Source: Tetrapyrgos nigripes (lineage: Eukaryota; Basidiomycota; Agaricomycetes; Agaricales; Campanellaceae). Taken from it: a DNA stretch of 64,000 nucleotides. Within the stretch, counting starts at the first letter, position 1. Each line of letters opens with the position of its first letter. Where the stretch lies: assembly GCA_013368315.1 (NCBI GenBank), contig JAACJM010000005.1, forward strand, positions 372,001 to 436,000, given 5' to 3'. A model generated the notes under the pieces. It did not search any database and had not been told where the DNA came from. It saw only the letters and a list, made by a program, of their open reading frames with translations. This document shows positions 11,740-23,914 of the stretch, one piece after another. The translations under genes were made by a program, and so were the position numbers.

Positions 11740-11856
11740 GCAGCATTTCAGAAAATAATGGAGAAAGAATTGTGACTGGGATGCTGGCTTGGCCCCTACC
11801 CATAACACATCATCAAAGAAGTCCCAGGACCCTTCCAAACATCACTGATCACCATG
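11740..11856 (+). pseudogene. RT gene, 5' part of the Ngaro/DIRS-like element
   Basis: After a decayed FRKIMEKELGLG-like stretch the frame reads up to a FQTSLITM segment that meets the left LTR. The frame resumes right of the other LTR as ISKASKPGRFCPVQNLSF. Together these form the conserved block just before the RT palm. The join lies exactly at the CCATG duplication. Confidence 0.55.
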
Positions 11857-12325
11857 TGTCAAGGTTGTTGATACACTCAAATAACCACCCAAGTCACACA
11901 ATATGAAGACAGATACAAAGCAATAGATTGAGAGATAGAGATAGAAGAAAAGAGACAAGTAAGCTGACTATGCTCTTACACTGCGTAGTATAGTATGGAG
12001 CAGAGATGAAGTGAATGAACTAAAGGACTAGCTAGAATGTCTAGTGGTTTATATAGAAGAGCAATGAATAAGTGATAGGAAAAAGATAGGAGAAATAGGA
12101 GAAACATAGGAGAAAGTGGAGAAATGTAGGAGAAAGATAGGATTGATAGAATGGAAGATTGATTGATAGTTATCATAGAGTTTGACAGGTTCTATAAGGT
12201 TCAAAGTCAGTAATATAAGGTTTAAAAGGTTTATCGAGGAAATGCAATAGACAAATGATCAGAAAATGGGTTCAATAATGAAGTAGAAGAGGAAAGAGAA
12301 CAAAGAACTGTAGCAGTTCATGACA
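11857..12325 (-). repeat. Left LTR (3' LTR of the gypsy element)
   Basis: 469 bp, TGTCA...TGACA ends. It is preceded by the CCATG target duplication and followed inside by the polypurine tract. It matches 23915-24383 over its whole length with few differences. Confidence 0.95.
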
Positions 12326-12424
12326 TTACCCCCTCTTTAAGCTGTGCTTTTGCCTGGAGCACACATGTACTTTTCCAAATATCAAACGTACTGTAGATCC
12401 TGCTTGTATCAGGTTTGGGTGTTC

Positions 12425-12640
12425 TCAATGAAAAGTTTTGATCATATCCTTCAGTTTTGTCAACCCCAAAGCTGGTTCCCATGAATTTTCAGAGTCTGAG
12501 TAGTCCAGCCACTTGACCAAATATTGCACTCCTTGACGATTCCTAGTTGGCTTTGAATCTAGAATTGCTTCAACGTCATACTTGTTATCCTCTGGTAGTA
12601 ATTCCACTGGTTCGCCTGGGTAGCACCAGATGTGGTAATA
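12425..12640 (-). pseudogene. Chromodomain of the gypsy integrase (C-terminal tail)
   Basis: The minus strand reads NKYDVEAILDSKPTRNRQGV, then QYLVKWLDYSDSENSWEP, then LTKLKDMIKTFH: the hydrophobic-aromatic pattern of a chromodomain (YxVExIL, YLVKW, WEP). In chromoviruses this tail directs integration to marked chromatin. It was separated from the integrase core by the foldback insertion at 12641-16024. Confidence 0.85.
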
Positions 12641-15600
12641 CTTTTGGGAAAGTCTGGAGAATATCACTGAATGTGCTTTGCAAAAGTTCTGGTGAATTTT
12701 TAGCAGGTCTCTGGGCCGAGTTTCTCCTTCCAAATATGGTATGGCTGGGCCCGGTGGCCAATTTTTTGGATTAATGAATCAAGCAAAACTCCTGGCATCC
12801 CAGCATCCTGGCATTGCACCTGGGAGCGTGTTTTGAGTTACTTTTGCAAAAATAAGCACAATTTTCCTACCAGACAACCCAATGCTGCTTTAGCACAAAA
12901 GTGGGTGGGATTGGATGGAGCAGTGGGTGGGGTCTTGGCGGGTTTTTACCATGGCTCCTTGGGGGTGCATTTTGCAAATGTGAGCAATTTGGGCAGTATA
13001 AGCTCCAATATGTCCACATTAGCAAAAGTGGGTGAGATTGGATGGAACAGTCAGCAGGGCCTTAGGGGCAGGTCAGGCAGATTTTTCCCATGGCCCCTAG
13101 AAGGTGAAGACATTCAGTAGGGCCCAGAATCTGCAATTGAGATAGGGGTAAGGACTGTGGCTGGCTTAGAAAATGCAAAATAAATTCCCAGAACCAGTGA
13201 TAAAAAATAGTATGGGTAGGTAAGGAGGTGTATTTTGGGGCACTGAACATAAATATTGAGTTATGTTTGCAATATCTGCAGTGGTTGCAAAGATATGGGC
13301 AAAATACTGTCCAAATATAGTCAAAGAGCAGAATAGGTACTGGCCATTGCATCAAATCAGCTCTGATCTTTGTGTAGGCTGGTATTATGGTGCATTTATA
13401 CACCCTGAAACTGGGGATATAGTTTATTTTCTCAGGGAATCAAATTCTGAGCAGCTATTCCCAAATTAATATTTAAAAATGTCAAAAATTGGGATGGCTG
13501 TGGACACTGCATGCTATTTCATCTAGTATGGGTATAGATATGTCTACTAGGATATTTTGGGTCACTAAATCTGAATATGCACTCAGATAGTCCATATCTC
13601 TCACGGTTCTTCTGCTATTTGATACTTACCCCTAAACATAGGTACCTGTGGCACCAGCAAATATGTATAGTATAAAATTGCATGGGTGGGTAAGTAAGTG
13701 TTATTGTGTTCTCACAACAGAAATATGTAGTCATATTTGTTATATATTTAAGTTCCAAGAGTCTATTTATGGATTATTTCTGAAAATGGCAAAATTTTGG
13801 GATGACCATGGACACTGCATACTCTGACATTCAGTATAGCTGTGGATATGTCTAATAGCATATTTTGTGTTGCTAAATCTGAATATCTACTCAGATAGTC
13901 AATATCTCTCATAGCTCTTCTGCTATTTAATACTTACCCCTAAACATAGGTGCCTGTGGCACCAGCAAATATGTATAGTATAAAATCGTGTGGGTGAGTA
14001 AATAAGTGTTATTAAGTGCCCCAACACAAATATGCAGTCATATCTGTTATATCTTCGAGTTCCAAGACTCTATTTATAAATTATTTCTGAAAATGGCAAA
14101 ATTTTGGGATGACTATGGACACTGCATACTCTGACATTCAATATAGCTTTGGATATATCTACTGGGGTATTTTGGGCTACTAAATCTGAATATTTACCTG
14201 TATTGCCTATATCTGCTATGGTTCTTCTGCTATTTAACACTTACCTCTAAACATAGGTACTTGTGGCACCTGCAAATATGGATCTTATAAAATAGTGTGG
14301 GTAAATAGTGTGGGTGGGTAGGGAAGTGTTATTCAATGCCCTAAACATGAATATAAAGTTTTCTTTACCATATCTTCAAATAACAAGACTCAATTCTCAA
14401 GTTAATTTCAAAAGAGCGAAAATAGTACTATTTTTCACCTTCATTGGGACATATACCTATCTTCCAGCTATTTTATTTGGATCATAAGTAGTTCTCTAAC
14501 ATCCTCTACCATAATGCTCTGATTATTGACAGTTTGGTGATCCACACTGAAAGACATGCTCAGATATAAGCTTAGGTGCTACAAGTTTCACTCTATGTAA
14601 TTCAGTCTGACTTTAAGCTTCTGCATGTAGCTGGAACACATGCTAGGCATTATGGATAGCTTATTGTCTTTGAAATGATACTAGATGATGGAATACAGAG
14701 TATCAGTATCTAGGATAACCTCTGGAATAAGATAGGCCTGTGATATGGTCCAAAAAAGTACTATTTTCGCTCTTTTGAGAATAAATTAAGAGTTGAGTCC
14801 TGTAAGTTAAAGATATGGCATATATCACTTTATATTCGTATTCAGGGCACTAAATAACACTTATCTACCTACTCAACCAATTTTATAGGATACATATTTG
14901 CTGGTGCCACAGGTATCTATGTTGAGGGGTAAGCATTAAATAGCGGAGGAACCATGGCAGATATGGACTATATGAGTAAAAATTTAGATTTAGTGGCCCA
15001 TAATACCCTAATAGACATATCCACAGTCATATTGAATGCTATAGCATGTGGTGCCTGTGGACATCCACAATTTCACTCTTTTTCAGAAATAATCCAGGAA
15101 TAGAGCCTTGGATCTTGAGAATATGGAAGATATGATCTCACATTAATGTTTAGGACATTGAATAACACCTATTTACCCCCTCAAACAATTTTATAGAGCA
15201 CATATTTGCAGGTGCCACAGGTATCTATGTTTTGGGATATGTATTAAATAGTGTGAGAACCATGGCAGATATGGACTATCCGAGTCGATATTTGGATTCA
15301 GGAGACATATCCATAGTCATATTGAATACTATAGTATGCAGTATCCATGGTCATCCCAAATTTTCTCATTTTCAAACATTACTTTGAGAATAGCTCCTCA
15401 GGACTTAATTGCCTTACAAAATAAACTATATTCCCAGCTTCAGGGTGTCTAAATGCACTATAATACCAATCTACATAAAGATCAGAGCTGATTTGATGCA
15501 ATGGCCAGTACCTATTCTGCTCTTTGACTATATTTGGACAGTATTTTGCCCATATATTTGCAATCACTGCAGATATTGCAAATATAATTTGATATCTGGA

Positions 15601-16024
15601 TTCAGTGACCCAAAATACACCTCCTTATCTCCCCATATCATTTTTCATTGCCGGCTCTGGGAATTTATTTTGCATTTTCTGAGTCAGCCACAGCTACTAC
15701 CCCTAATCCAATTGCAGATTCTGGGCACTACTGAATGCCTGCATCTCCTAGGGGTCATGGGAAAAATCTGCCAGACCTGCCAGACCCGCCCCTAAAGCCC
15801 TGCTCACTGTCCCATCCAATCCCACTCATTTTTGCTAAAGCAAACAGTATTGGGAGTAAAATAATAAAATCTACTTAAGCAAGATGATGCCAAGGGTCAG
15901 CAACCTCGCTTAGAGCCACTCACCAGTCAAAAACCCTGCCCTGGGCTGCTTAAAGGCCCTTCACCGGTTGACCACAGCTTTTGCAAAGCACATTCAGGGA
16001 AAATTTCCATTACTTTTGCAAAAG
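12641..16024. mobile_element. Foldback-type element with long inverted arms and tandem subrepeats
   Basis: A 3.4 kb insertion between the integrase core and the chromodomain. The outer ends are CTTTTGGGAAAG (12641) and CTTTTGCAAAAG (16013-16024), each followed inwards by CTGAATGTGCTTTGCAAAAG. The left arm runs to about 14440 and the right arm starts about 14755, in inverse order. The left arm carries three ~310 bp tandem units (13500, 13809, 14119) and the right arm about two. The outer part also has a ~115 bp direct repeat (GTGGG(T/A)GGGATTGGATGG type). The central ~315 bp and both arms contain no convincing gene. A target duplication is not clear. Confidence 0.8.
13500..14440. repeat. Three ~310 bp tandem units within the left foldback arm
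   Basis: Units at 13500-13808, 13809-14118 and 14119-14440 share GGACACTGCATACTCTGACA, TTCTGCTATTTAATACTTAC and AAATGGCAAAATTTTGGGAT blocks with moderate divergence. Diverged inverse copies lie at about 14760-15380. Confidence 0.8.
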
Positions 16025-17100
16025 ATTTACAGCATCAGTTTCTCTGTATGGTGATAGCAGTGAAGTGCAGAAGACTGGGTGAATTTGCCAGGTTTTTGGC
16101 AGTTTGAGACGATAGTTAACTTCGCCAATTACGTCAATGATTTCGAATGGTCCATGACAATGATTTGCCAACTTAGCTTTTGGCCTAGTTGTCTTCAAAT
16201 TCTTTCTGTCCAGTGGTACTTTATCTCCAACTTTGAACTTTACCCCTTCTTTTACATGGTCCATGTTCTGCCTCTTCATCAACTCTGCAGCAGTCGTTAG
16301 ACTTACTTTCAACTCTTCATGTAGTGCTTCTAAGTTCTGGAGGTGTTCTTCAAATTTTGGTATGTGTGAAGAGGGATTGATTGAGGGAAAGAGTCGTGGA
16401 AGATATCCATGGAGTAATTTGAAAGGTGATTTTCCAGTAGCTGAGTGAACTTGAGTATTATGGCAGAACTCGGCGTATGGCAGATATTTGACCCAATCAT
16501 CCGGATGGTAGTTGCAGAAGGTTTGTAAGTATTGTTTGAGTTCTTGATTGAACCTTTCTGTTTTGCCATCTGTCTGTGGATGATAAGCCATACTAAGAGC
16601 TGAGGTGATACCTAACTTAGCATATATCCCTCTCATAACTTGGCTTGCAAATTGTGGTCCTCGATCCAATATCATTTTGTCCCAAAGTCCATATTGTCAC
16701 CATGTATTATTGAATAGTATGTCAATAGTCCTGTCACTGTTGATATCTTTTCAGCATGGTGAGATTACTATGGTCTTGGTTGATCGATCTACTGTTACAT
16801 GGATTTCGTTGTAACCATCACACTCTGGAAGATTGGTAATGAAGTTGGTAGTAATTGTGCCAAAAGGTCTTTCTGGAGTTTCATTTGGGACTAGTGGTAC
16901 ATGCAATAGATGATTTTGTGCCTTGGTCAATTGGCAAGTAGCACATCCTTCAACATAATTGTGAACAAATACTGACATACTGGGCCACCAGAATTCCCTA
17001 CTAATCAGTTCATATGTTTTAAACCAGCCTGGATGTCCTGCAGTGAGGCTATCGTGATGCATCTTGACTATGTCTCTCTGTAGTTCTTGGTTGTTAGGAA
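16025..17100 (-). pseudogene. Gypsy integrase (H2C2 and DDE core), broken
   Basis: Read leftwards: HHDSLTAGHPGWFKTYELIS and CATCQLTKAQNH give the H2C2 zinc finger. Then the core follows with VTVDRSTK (first Asp), LDRGPQFASQVMRG (second Asp) and YHPQTDGKTERFNQELKQYL (Glu). The C-terminal GPY/F-like part includes FKVGDKVPLDRKNLKTTRPK and IHPVFCTSLLSPYRETDAVN, where the foldback insertion begins. A frameshift and stop separate the parts near 16.70 kb. The family joins element cDNA into host DNA. Confidence 0.88.
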
Positions 17101-17379
17101 CGTAGACTTTCCCTTGAAACAGGATGATTCCGTCCTCATAATTCCATTCCTGTGTGGACCATTGTTCAAGATGACTTCAAGGGCACTCACAACTTCAGTG
17201 TCCTTTTTCAGACAATCTCTGATCTGTTTTCTCAACTCTGCATCCCCTATCGCAATTGCACGTATTCTGAAGAATTTGGGATCGAGTAATACTGTTACAA
17301 TTTCTCACCCTTATTCTATAGGACTCCTTGACTTGCTCTTTCTTTTCTTTACTTTGTTTCATTTTCCTATCTAACACAT

Positions 17380-17990
17380 GTTTCCCTTTCGTTCACCATG
17401 CTCTATCCTTGCTTTATCTCTCACATGCATAGTACACATGTCTACTATTATTTACACATTGTATACATGCATTGTATGCATGTCTCTTATTACTCACATG
17501 CTGTTTGACATAGCTACTACAGACAATTTACATGCTTTACACACATTGTACTCTGACTCATAGTTACAACACTCCTTGTATATAGGTAGAGTATTCTTCA
17601 AGCTAGATTCCCCAGCTCGACCTTATACATCTTTCTACAAGTCTTACTTTGAGTAATACTCATCTTCAGAAGTCTTGCTCAAACCTTTCTTCAATAGAAA
17701 GGCTCAACAAACAAACAAACGAAAGTCAAAACCTTGAAGTACGACTTCTGTCATAACAAATACTCTATCTTTGTTGTCATCCTTGACTCCTTCTTTATGA
17801 TCTGGTCTTTGTGAAAGAGGATCACTTTGATTCAGACTTCTGGGTTTATGGATAAAGATGAAATCGAATCTGGTAAGAAACAGAGCTATTCTTGCTTGTT
17901 GTCAGCTAAGTTTCTGAGAAGTGGTGAAATACTCCAGGTTTTTGTGGTCTGTACAGATCTCGATAGTATGCAGTGCACCTTCAAGGTAAT
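17380..17990. other. Decayed internal part of the gypsy element
   Basis: Between the integrase and RNase H parts the sequence has no clean frame and is rich in CACATG/CATGT and similar repeats (17430-17500). It is probably RNase H-integrase connecting sequence that has decayed. Confidence 0.4.
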
Positions 17991-17991
17991 G

Positions 17992-19000
17992 TCACCAAGC
18001 CTCTAATGCCTGTATGATTGCCAGCAACTCTTTATTGTGAATGTTGTAGTTTCGTTCAGTTTCAGATAAGGATTTTGATAGGTAAGTGACTGGGTGCCAT
18101 TTGTCATCTGATCCTTTCTGTGATAGAATACCTCCTGTGGCATAGTCAGAAGCATCTACTTCTACTTGATACAATTTAGAATGATCAGGCATTATAAGGA
18201 CTGGTGAAGAAGTGAACGCATCTTTGAGTGCCTGAAAGGCTTCTTCTGCATCGACTGACCATTTCCAAGGTTCATCTTTCTTTGTTAGATCGAAAAGTGG
18301 TCGAGTGACTTTAGAAAAGTCTTGTATAAACCAACAATAAAAGTTTCCAAATCCAAGGAACAATTGAACATCCTTAACAGTTCATGGGGTTGGCCATTCG
18401 GTAACACCTTTGACTTTGACTGGATCCATTGTCAATGTATTGTGAGAGATGATGAGACCTAGGAACTCTACTGAGCTGGCTTTGAAGATGCCCTTTTCTG
18501 GTTTAGCATAAAGGTCTTTTTCCTGAAGTCATGTGAGCACTTGTTTGACCATTTGTTGATGTTTTTCCAGAGTCTCCATAAAGATCAAGATGTTGTCCAT
18601 GTAGATAACTACTTTTCCTGAATTGATGAGATCCTTAACTGGAACGTTGCAGGGGAGTTCATAAGACCAAAAAACATCACTGTTGGTTCAAAGAGCCCCT
18701 ATTTGTCTTGAACACTGCTTTCCATTCATCTCCTTCCTTTATGCCCACATTATTATATCCCCATTGAAGATCAATTTTTGAAAAAACTCGTGCCCCCTTG
18801 AGTTTGTCTACCAATTCTGATATGAGTGGTAAAGGATATTTGTTCTTTATGGTTCCTTTATTTAATGTGTGATAGTCCTGTACAGGGCATAGCTTTCCAT
18901 CTTTCTTTTTAATGAAGAAGAAGGGACTTGCCATAGGAGACTTCAACAGTCTTATGTATTCCTTTTCCAAGTTCTCATCAATGAAGTGGTCAAGTTCCTT
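17992..19000 (-). pseudogene. Gypsy reverse transcriptase and RNase H (broken; YMDN active site)
   Basis: The RT N-part (18677-18970) reads SPMASPFFFIKKKDGKLCPV, then YPLPLISELVDKLKGARVFS and KIDLQWGYNNV. The catalytic loop near 18590-18620 reads VVIYMDNILIF, where the family has YMDD. The thumb/connection and RNase H (17992-18363) include FLGFGNFYCWFIQDFSKVTR, EVDASDYATGGILSQ and the terminal HNKELLAIIQALEAW. Frameshifts and stops separate the parts. The lost Asp alone should abolish polymerisation. Confidence 0.88.
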
Positions 19001-19468
19001 TTGTTTGTTAGGGGATAGAGGATAGGTTTTGCAAGGATGAGGTTCAAAGTCCAGTTTCAGTTTGATAGCATAATCCCATTTGCCACATTTCAGTAATCGT
19101 TCTGAAGTTTTTTAATCAAAAACTGGTAAAAACTGATGATATTGGGACAGAATCTTATCTGTAAGTGGTACGTCCTCTTTCATCTTTTGGGCTGCTTCTG
19201 CAAGTTCCTGAACTTTGGTAAATCCCACACAGATAGGTAACTCCAAATCTGGTATCAGGTGTTCCTCTTCTCTTCTCAACAGACTTTCTATTACCTCCTG
19301 TTCCCATTGGTTTGGAACATCCTCAGCAAAAATTGCCATAGATCCTGAAGAATGATGAAAGGACCTAATGGGGATTTGATGTCGTTGTCCTGCAACTTTT
19401 GGTTGTGTGACTGCTTTGAATCGTCTGATTGGTTCTGGCCATTTCACTTGGTAGTCCTTATTATGTGT

Positions 19469-19940
19469 TCATGGATCAGTAACAGTCGATTTGGGAGATT
19501 TTGGTTTAGTGTGTAGGTTAAGGACTGGGGGTTGTTCCAGAGTATATGTTTCAGGACATCTAACCATATCCACTCTAGAAAACAACCAGTCTACTTCTGG
19601 ATTATGCTCCTCTAGCCAGTCGGTACTGAGAATTATATCATGATCCCCAATGTCCGTAACATAGAATTCAGCCATCTCTTTGTGATACAATGTTCCATTC
19701 TGAGAGTGGTGTAATGGTGTACCCATCCCATGGTGTTTTTGGAACCATCAACGTTGCGTACAGGGAATGGATTTTTGATTGGAAGGAGGGTTAAACAATT
19801 TTCTTGTGTGAAACAGCTGTTGATAATAATGCCTTCTGCACCACTGTCTATTAAAGCTTCTGTGTCGATTTTTCTGCCAGTGATTTTGCCAATAAGTTTG
19901 GTTTTAAGTGTTATCAAGGGTACCTGTCAGTTATGAGTGA
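19469..19940 (-). pseudogene. Gypsy aspartic protease (frameshifted)
   Basis: The DSGA catalytic motif is visible in DTEALIDSGAEGIIINSCFT, with MITLKTKLIGKITGR before it and HDIILSTDWLEEHNPEVDW after it (retropepsin fold C-terminal part). The two parts lie in different frames that meet near 19.63-19.73 kb. In a live element this would cleave the Gag-Pol polyprotein. The linker to RT continues at 19112-19447 (EDVPNQWEQEVIESLLRREE). Confidence 0.8.
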
Positions 19941-20066
19941 CTGCCGACATTCTCAATTCTGAAGGAAAGGTATGCTCACAAAAAGGGTTTAACACATGAT
20001 ATCGATGGTTCATATACTGTCTGGTGTACTGTACAACTCCTTCTGACAACATAGCAGAGGAGTGAT

Positions 20067-20571
20067 TCAAAAATCCATCATTTTCAACATAGTATCCTTC
20101 AAATACACAACAGCTTGTTCTTTTTCTTCTCCTTCCAATCCTTTGACCTTGTTTACCATATCTGAAATGTCCTTAATTACATTGCAAGAGGAAGATGATG
20201 ACAACGATGAAGCTTGAGTGGAGGTTTCAGCTGTCCTAACAGCACAAGGAGGGAAGTTACAAGGAGTATTTGAGAGGTTGATGACCTTGGGGTATTGTTT
20301 GGGAACGTTGTACATTCATTGCTTATATGCCCAGGTTGACTACATGCGAAGCATGCTCCTAGTTTATGGAGTCGGTCCCTTTCTTCAGGTGTTAGCTTGG
20401 GTAAAGGAGTAAAGGACAAGCTAGCACCTGATCCCATATTCATAAGCACATTTACGCTTGCTACCATCTGTCCCTGAGAAGGACCTGAACTTGTTCTCGA
20501 TGTAGAAGATGGTTTCCAACATCCCTCTTTTTCCCTCTTGTTCAACCATTCCAAATGTAGGTCCATCGCCC
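20067..20571 (-). pseudogene. Gypsy Gag, C-terminal part with zinc knuckle
   Basis: Includes LHLEWLNKREKEGCWKPSST and the CCHC-type knuckle CFACSQPGHISNECTTF. It is the continuation of 22212-22660, split by the Tc1-like insertion at 20574-22209. Confidence 0.8.
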
Positions 20572-20573
20572 TA

Positions 20574-22209
20574 CAGTGGCCAAAAAAATTGTCCACATGT
20601 TTGGCACTTTTGGAAAGATTGCTGATTTAAGAGCTATTGAGCAGAAATCTCAAAACATGGCTGGTGGTAGCAAGAAAGCCTTTGATTAGAGCTACAATAA
20701 TCTGTCTGTTTTGTCTTATTTGGCCACATATCTGTGGAGTTATGATTGATTTAAAATTGTATGTCATTTGGACAATTTTTTGAGTTGCCACTTCAAAATC
20801 ATTATTGCAATAACCTGATGTGTTATACATGATGTCATGGGTGGAGCTGTACAGTAATGTGATGTATACATCACAATGATGTCATAGCTGCCAGCTGGAG
20901 CATACATAGCAACATACAGATGCTCTACAGCTTCTATGAAAATCATGGGGTCCCTCATATCAGCCCAGAAAGACAATCTCTACTCTCTCCTCCAAACTGC
21001 CCCTCCCTCTATCAAAATTTCAGCTCAGACTGAAGTATGAAAGCAGAGTGTTGCTTTTATAGGTAGAGAGACATGTTCTGATAAAGGAAACCATTGGATA
21101 TAGCACTTTAGAAAGTTAATACCCAGCTGAAAAATGGCCACCTCTGGATCAACTCCCATATTATTAATGCTTTCCAGGATTTTGTTACTTAAGATGGTCA
21201 TAGTGTTTGCAATCTATCTTCCCCTTCATCTGGACCATTTTTACTGCTTACTGTTGCTGCATACCCTACCCCATCATATCATTTTCTTTCTCAAATGTCA
21301 TCATTTCTGTCACATCTTGCTGTACCATGAATTTATCTCTCTTTTCTCACACATGCTGGGGCATATTTGCCCCAAAATAATTGGTTTTGGTCTTATCTGA
21401 GAAAATAACCCACTTCTAGCCTTCTACAGCCCGGTCTTTTTACATCTGTGCAAACTTCAAGTGAGCCTTGCTGCAAGTCACTGTAAGTTTGCACTTGTTC
21501 TGTGTTTTGGAGATCGCCACAAGACGTTTTCAGGAATGTTTTGGCTGTTATAGGTTGGGACAGGTTGTCCAAGAAGAGCCTTGATGTTTCAGGCCACTTG
21601 TGTAGCAATCTGGCTTTACCAGAATGGATTTTTTTTCCAATCTAACCTCTTCACAAGTAGTAGAGAGCCTCCTAGGACACCCTGCTGTATTGTTCTCATT
21701 GTCTATATTTGTCTTTTAAGCCACAAAAGCAACTCTTGGCTTCCATACTCCAGTCTGAGCTGCAATTTTTGCAGATGGAGAGGCAGTTAAGAGGAGAGAG
21801 TAGAGATTGTCTTTCTGGGCTGATATGAGGAACCCCATGATTTTCATAGAGGCTGTAGAGCATCTGTATGTTGCTATGTATGCTCCAGCTGGCAGCTATG
21901 ACATCATTGTAGTGTATGCATTACATTACTGTACAGCTCCACCCATGACATCATATATAACACATCAGGTTATTGCAATGATGATTTTGAAGTGGCAACT
22001 CAAAAAATTGTCCAAATGACATACAGTTTTAAATCAATCATAACTCCACAGATATTTGGCCAAATAAGACAAAACAGACAGATTATTGTAGCTCTAATCA
22101 AAGGCTTTCTTGCTACCACCAGCCATGTTTTGAGATTTTTGCTCAATAGCTCTTAAATCAGCAATCTTTCCAAAAGTGCCAAACATGTGGACAATTTTTT
22201 TGGCCACTG
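20574..22209 (-). mobile_element. Tc1/mariner-like element with ~430 bp terminal inverted repeats
   Basis: A 1636 bp insertion in gypsy gag. It begins CAGTGGCCAAAAAAATTGTC and ends in the exact reverse complement, with TA on both sides (20572-20573 and 22210-22211), as in Tc1/mariner. The long arms (about 20574-20995 and 21790-22209) are near-perfect inverse copies. The centre on the minus strand keeps transposase relics: NPFW, PENVLWRSPKH, and a DKTKTNYFGANMP-like block corresponding to the first catalytic Asp (DETKxNxFG). No full frame remains, so it is dead or non-autonomous. Confidence 0.88.
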
Positions 22210-22211
22210 TA

Positions 22212-22660
22212 TCCCTATACTCATCAAATTCCTTGCACTTTAGCCATGTTTGCCCCACCAACTTCCAAAGATCTTTAGGAAGACCTGCTTTATAGAAATC
22301 TAGAAGAGCTGTTTCTCTGTAGTCTGACTCTTCTCCGTATGTATCGAAAATACTACTGTAACTACTAATGTCTGTTCCCTTCATCCTAGTGTTTTTGATC
22401 TTAGATTGTGCTACCTCGTCAGCAGCAAGGGCTTTAAAATCCTTCTTAAACCTGTCCTTTATTCCCTTCAAAGTTATCCATTGCCTGTCTTCTGCTTTGA
22501 CTCCCTCATTTTCCTCATCATCTTCTTGCTCTGTGATACGTCTTTTTCTCCTGTGAAGAACGAGAGGAATAAGGACACCTTGGAGTCCTCAGTGGAGTAT
22601 TTGGCTTTGTTCTGATGTAAATAATTGTTGAATGAAGCTAACCACCACTTTGCCTCATCA
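22212..22660 (-). pseudogene. Gypsy Gag, N-terminal part
   Basis: Reads ITLKGIKDRFKKDFKALAAD, then YSSIFDTYGEESDYRETALL and DFYKAGLPKDLWKLVGQTWL, ending at EFDEYRDTVA where the Tc1-like element is inserted. This matches the retrotransposon Gag capsid pattern. Further upstream (22.66-23.3 kb) is a decayed Pro/Ser-rich leader with several stops. Confidence 0.7.
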
Positions 22661-23914
22661 CATTCTCCAGTGAAGGTGTCGGGTTTCCTTCCTCATTTAG
22701 AAGTACTATTGGAGTCATTGGGCACTGTGTCAGACATGACCAAGTCATCTGGCTCTGATGGATCTGGGGAAGGGGAAGGGGCTGGACAATGAGGGGCTAC
22801 AGATTATCCTTCGGTAGAATTATAGGAGAAGAAGGGTCGTTTGGTTCTGATGGATCAGGGAGGGATTATCAGGAGGTGCTGATGGGTTGTTAGAAGATGG
22901 ATCTGGTAGAGGATCTGATGCAGAAGATGGATTAGGTGGTGCAAAAGTGAGAGGTTCTGGATTCGGTTGAGTGTTTGTAGGGGTAGATGTTCCCTGGTCT
23001 GGTTCAGTTTCAGAGTCAATAACAGGATGTGCCTTTCAAATCTCCTGTTCCTGATTATCAGTTATAACTTCAAATGGTGGATTAAGGGAAACATTGGAAG
23101 GGAGTCTCTGTCTGTTGTATCTATTAAGACATGGTAGATCGCTGCAGAACTTCCACAGATTTTCTTCATCGTCTGCAATATAATAAGTGTCTTGTTTTGA
23201 TCTGGGCCAATAAGCATGTGGACAATTTGCACAGGGAAGAGTTGGATCTGCAGACTCTGTTTGTCGACTTGTTATATACTGCCTCTACAATCTCTTAGGG
23301 CCTTCTTTTCTGCCCTTTAAGTCAGGAGGAGGAAGATGTGCTGTAGTCTCTAAGAAATAGAGGTCCTGAAGGTGTGCTGTATTCTCTAAAGAACAGAGGT
23401 CCCATAATCCTAACAACAGTTTCCTCAGTATTGAGGTCAAGGGTGACTCGTATGTACGAGTAAACAGAGAGGATCATGTCACCTGGTTCCAATTCCCAAA
23501 CCCAACAATGCGTGCAGATGAAGTTTTGATCATAGCTCCAAGAATCTGCTTGAATGCCTTCTGCATGGCTACACCAGTATTTGGTGTGTGGCAGATCGAG
23601 TGGAAGAGGGAGAGGAGGTTGTTTGTACTCAGGCAGGCTTTCAGGAGGTTCAAAGTGAATCTGAGTGAAAGAAAATACATGAAGGGGAAGATGATTGTTG
23701 CTACACTGGTTACTCAAAGTACATGATGGGTTTGCAGTCTACTTGAAGTAGTGTCTGCTCAATTGAAACAAATTCGAATTGCAAGGAGGGAGAATGACAC
23801 TTGCAATATAGATGAAATGGTGATAAAAGATAAAAGGAGTTGAGAACAGAGATAAGCAAGATAGAAGAGGAAAGGACTCAGATAGTGAGGTGGGTGTAAG
23901 GGAGTTTGTTCAAG
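22661..23914 (-). pseudogene. Gypsy 5' leader and upstream ORF relics
   Basis: The clearest frame (23322-23717) reads from PPESLPEYKQPPLPLPLDLP through QNFICTHCWVWELEPGDMIL to SGPLFLRDYST. That last part holds a duplicated GPLF(F/L)R(E/D)YST motif. Between 22.7 and 23.3 kb is Pro/Ser/Asn-rich sequence with TAG/TGA stops. The primer-binding region directly left of 23915 reads CTTGAACAAACTCCC on the minus strand; no tRNA match is claimed. Confidence 0.5.

Noticed and set aside
13500..15380. Regularly spaced repeats considered as CRISPR-like or satellite array
   Set aside because: Units are ~310 bp, diverged and without spacers; they belong to the foldback element of a eukaryotic genome.
13263..15567. 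Two related frames (AKYCPNIVKEQNRYWPLHQI) in opposite directions
   Set aside because: They lie in the inverted arms of the foldback element and have no domain; open by chance and duplicated with the arm.
20764..22019. Two similar 70-codon frames (MSFWADMR...) in opposite directions
   Set aside because: They are the two arms of the Tc1-like element's long inverted repeats, not a duplicated gene.
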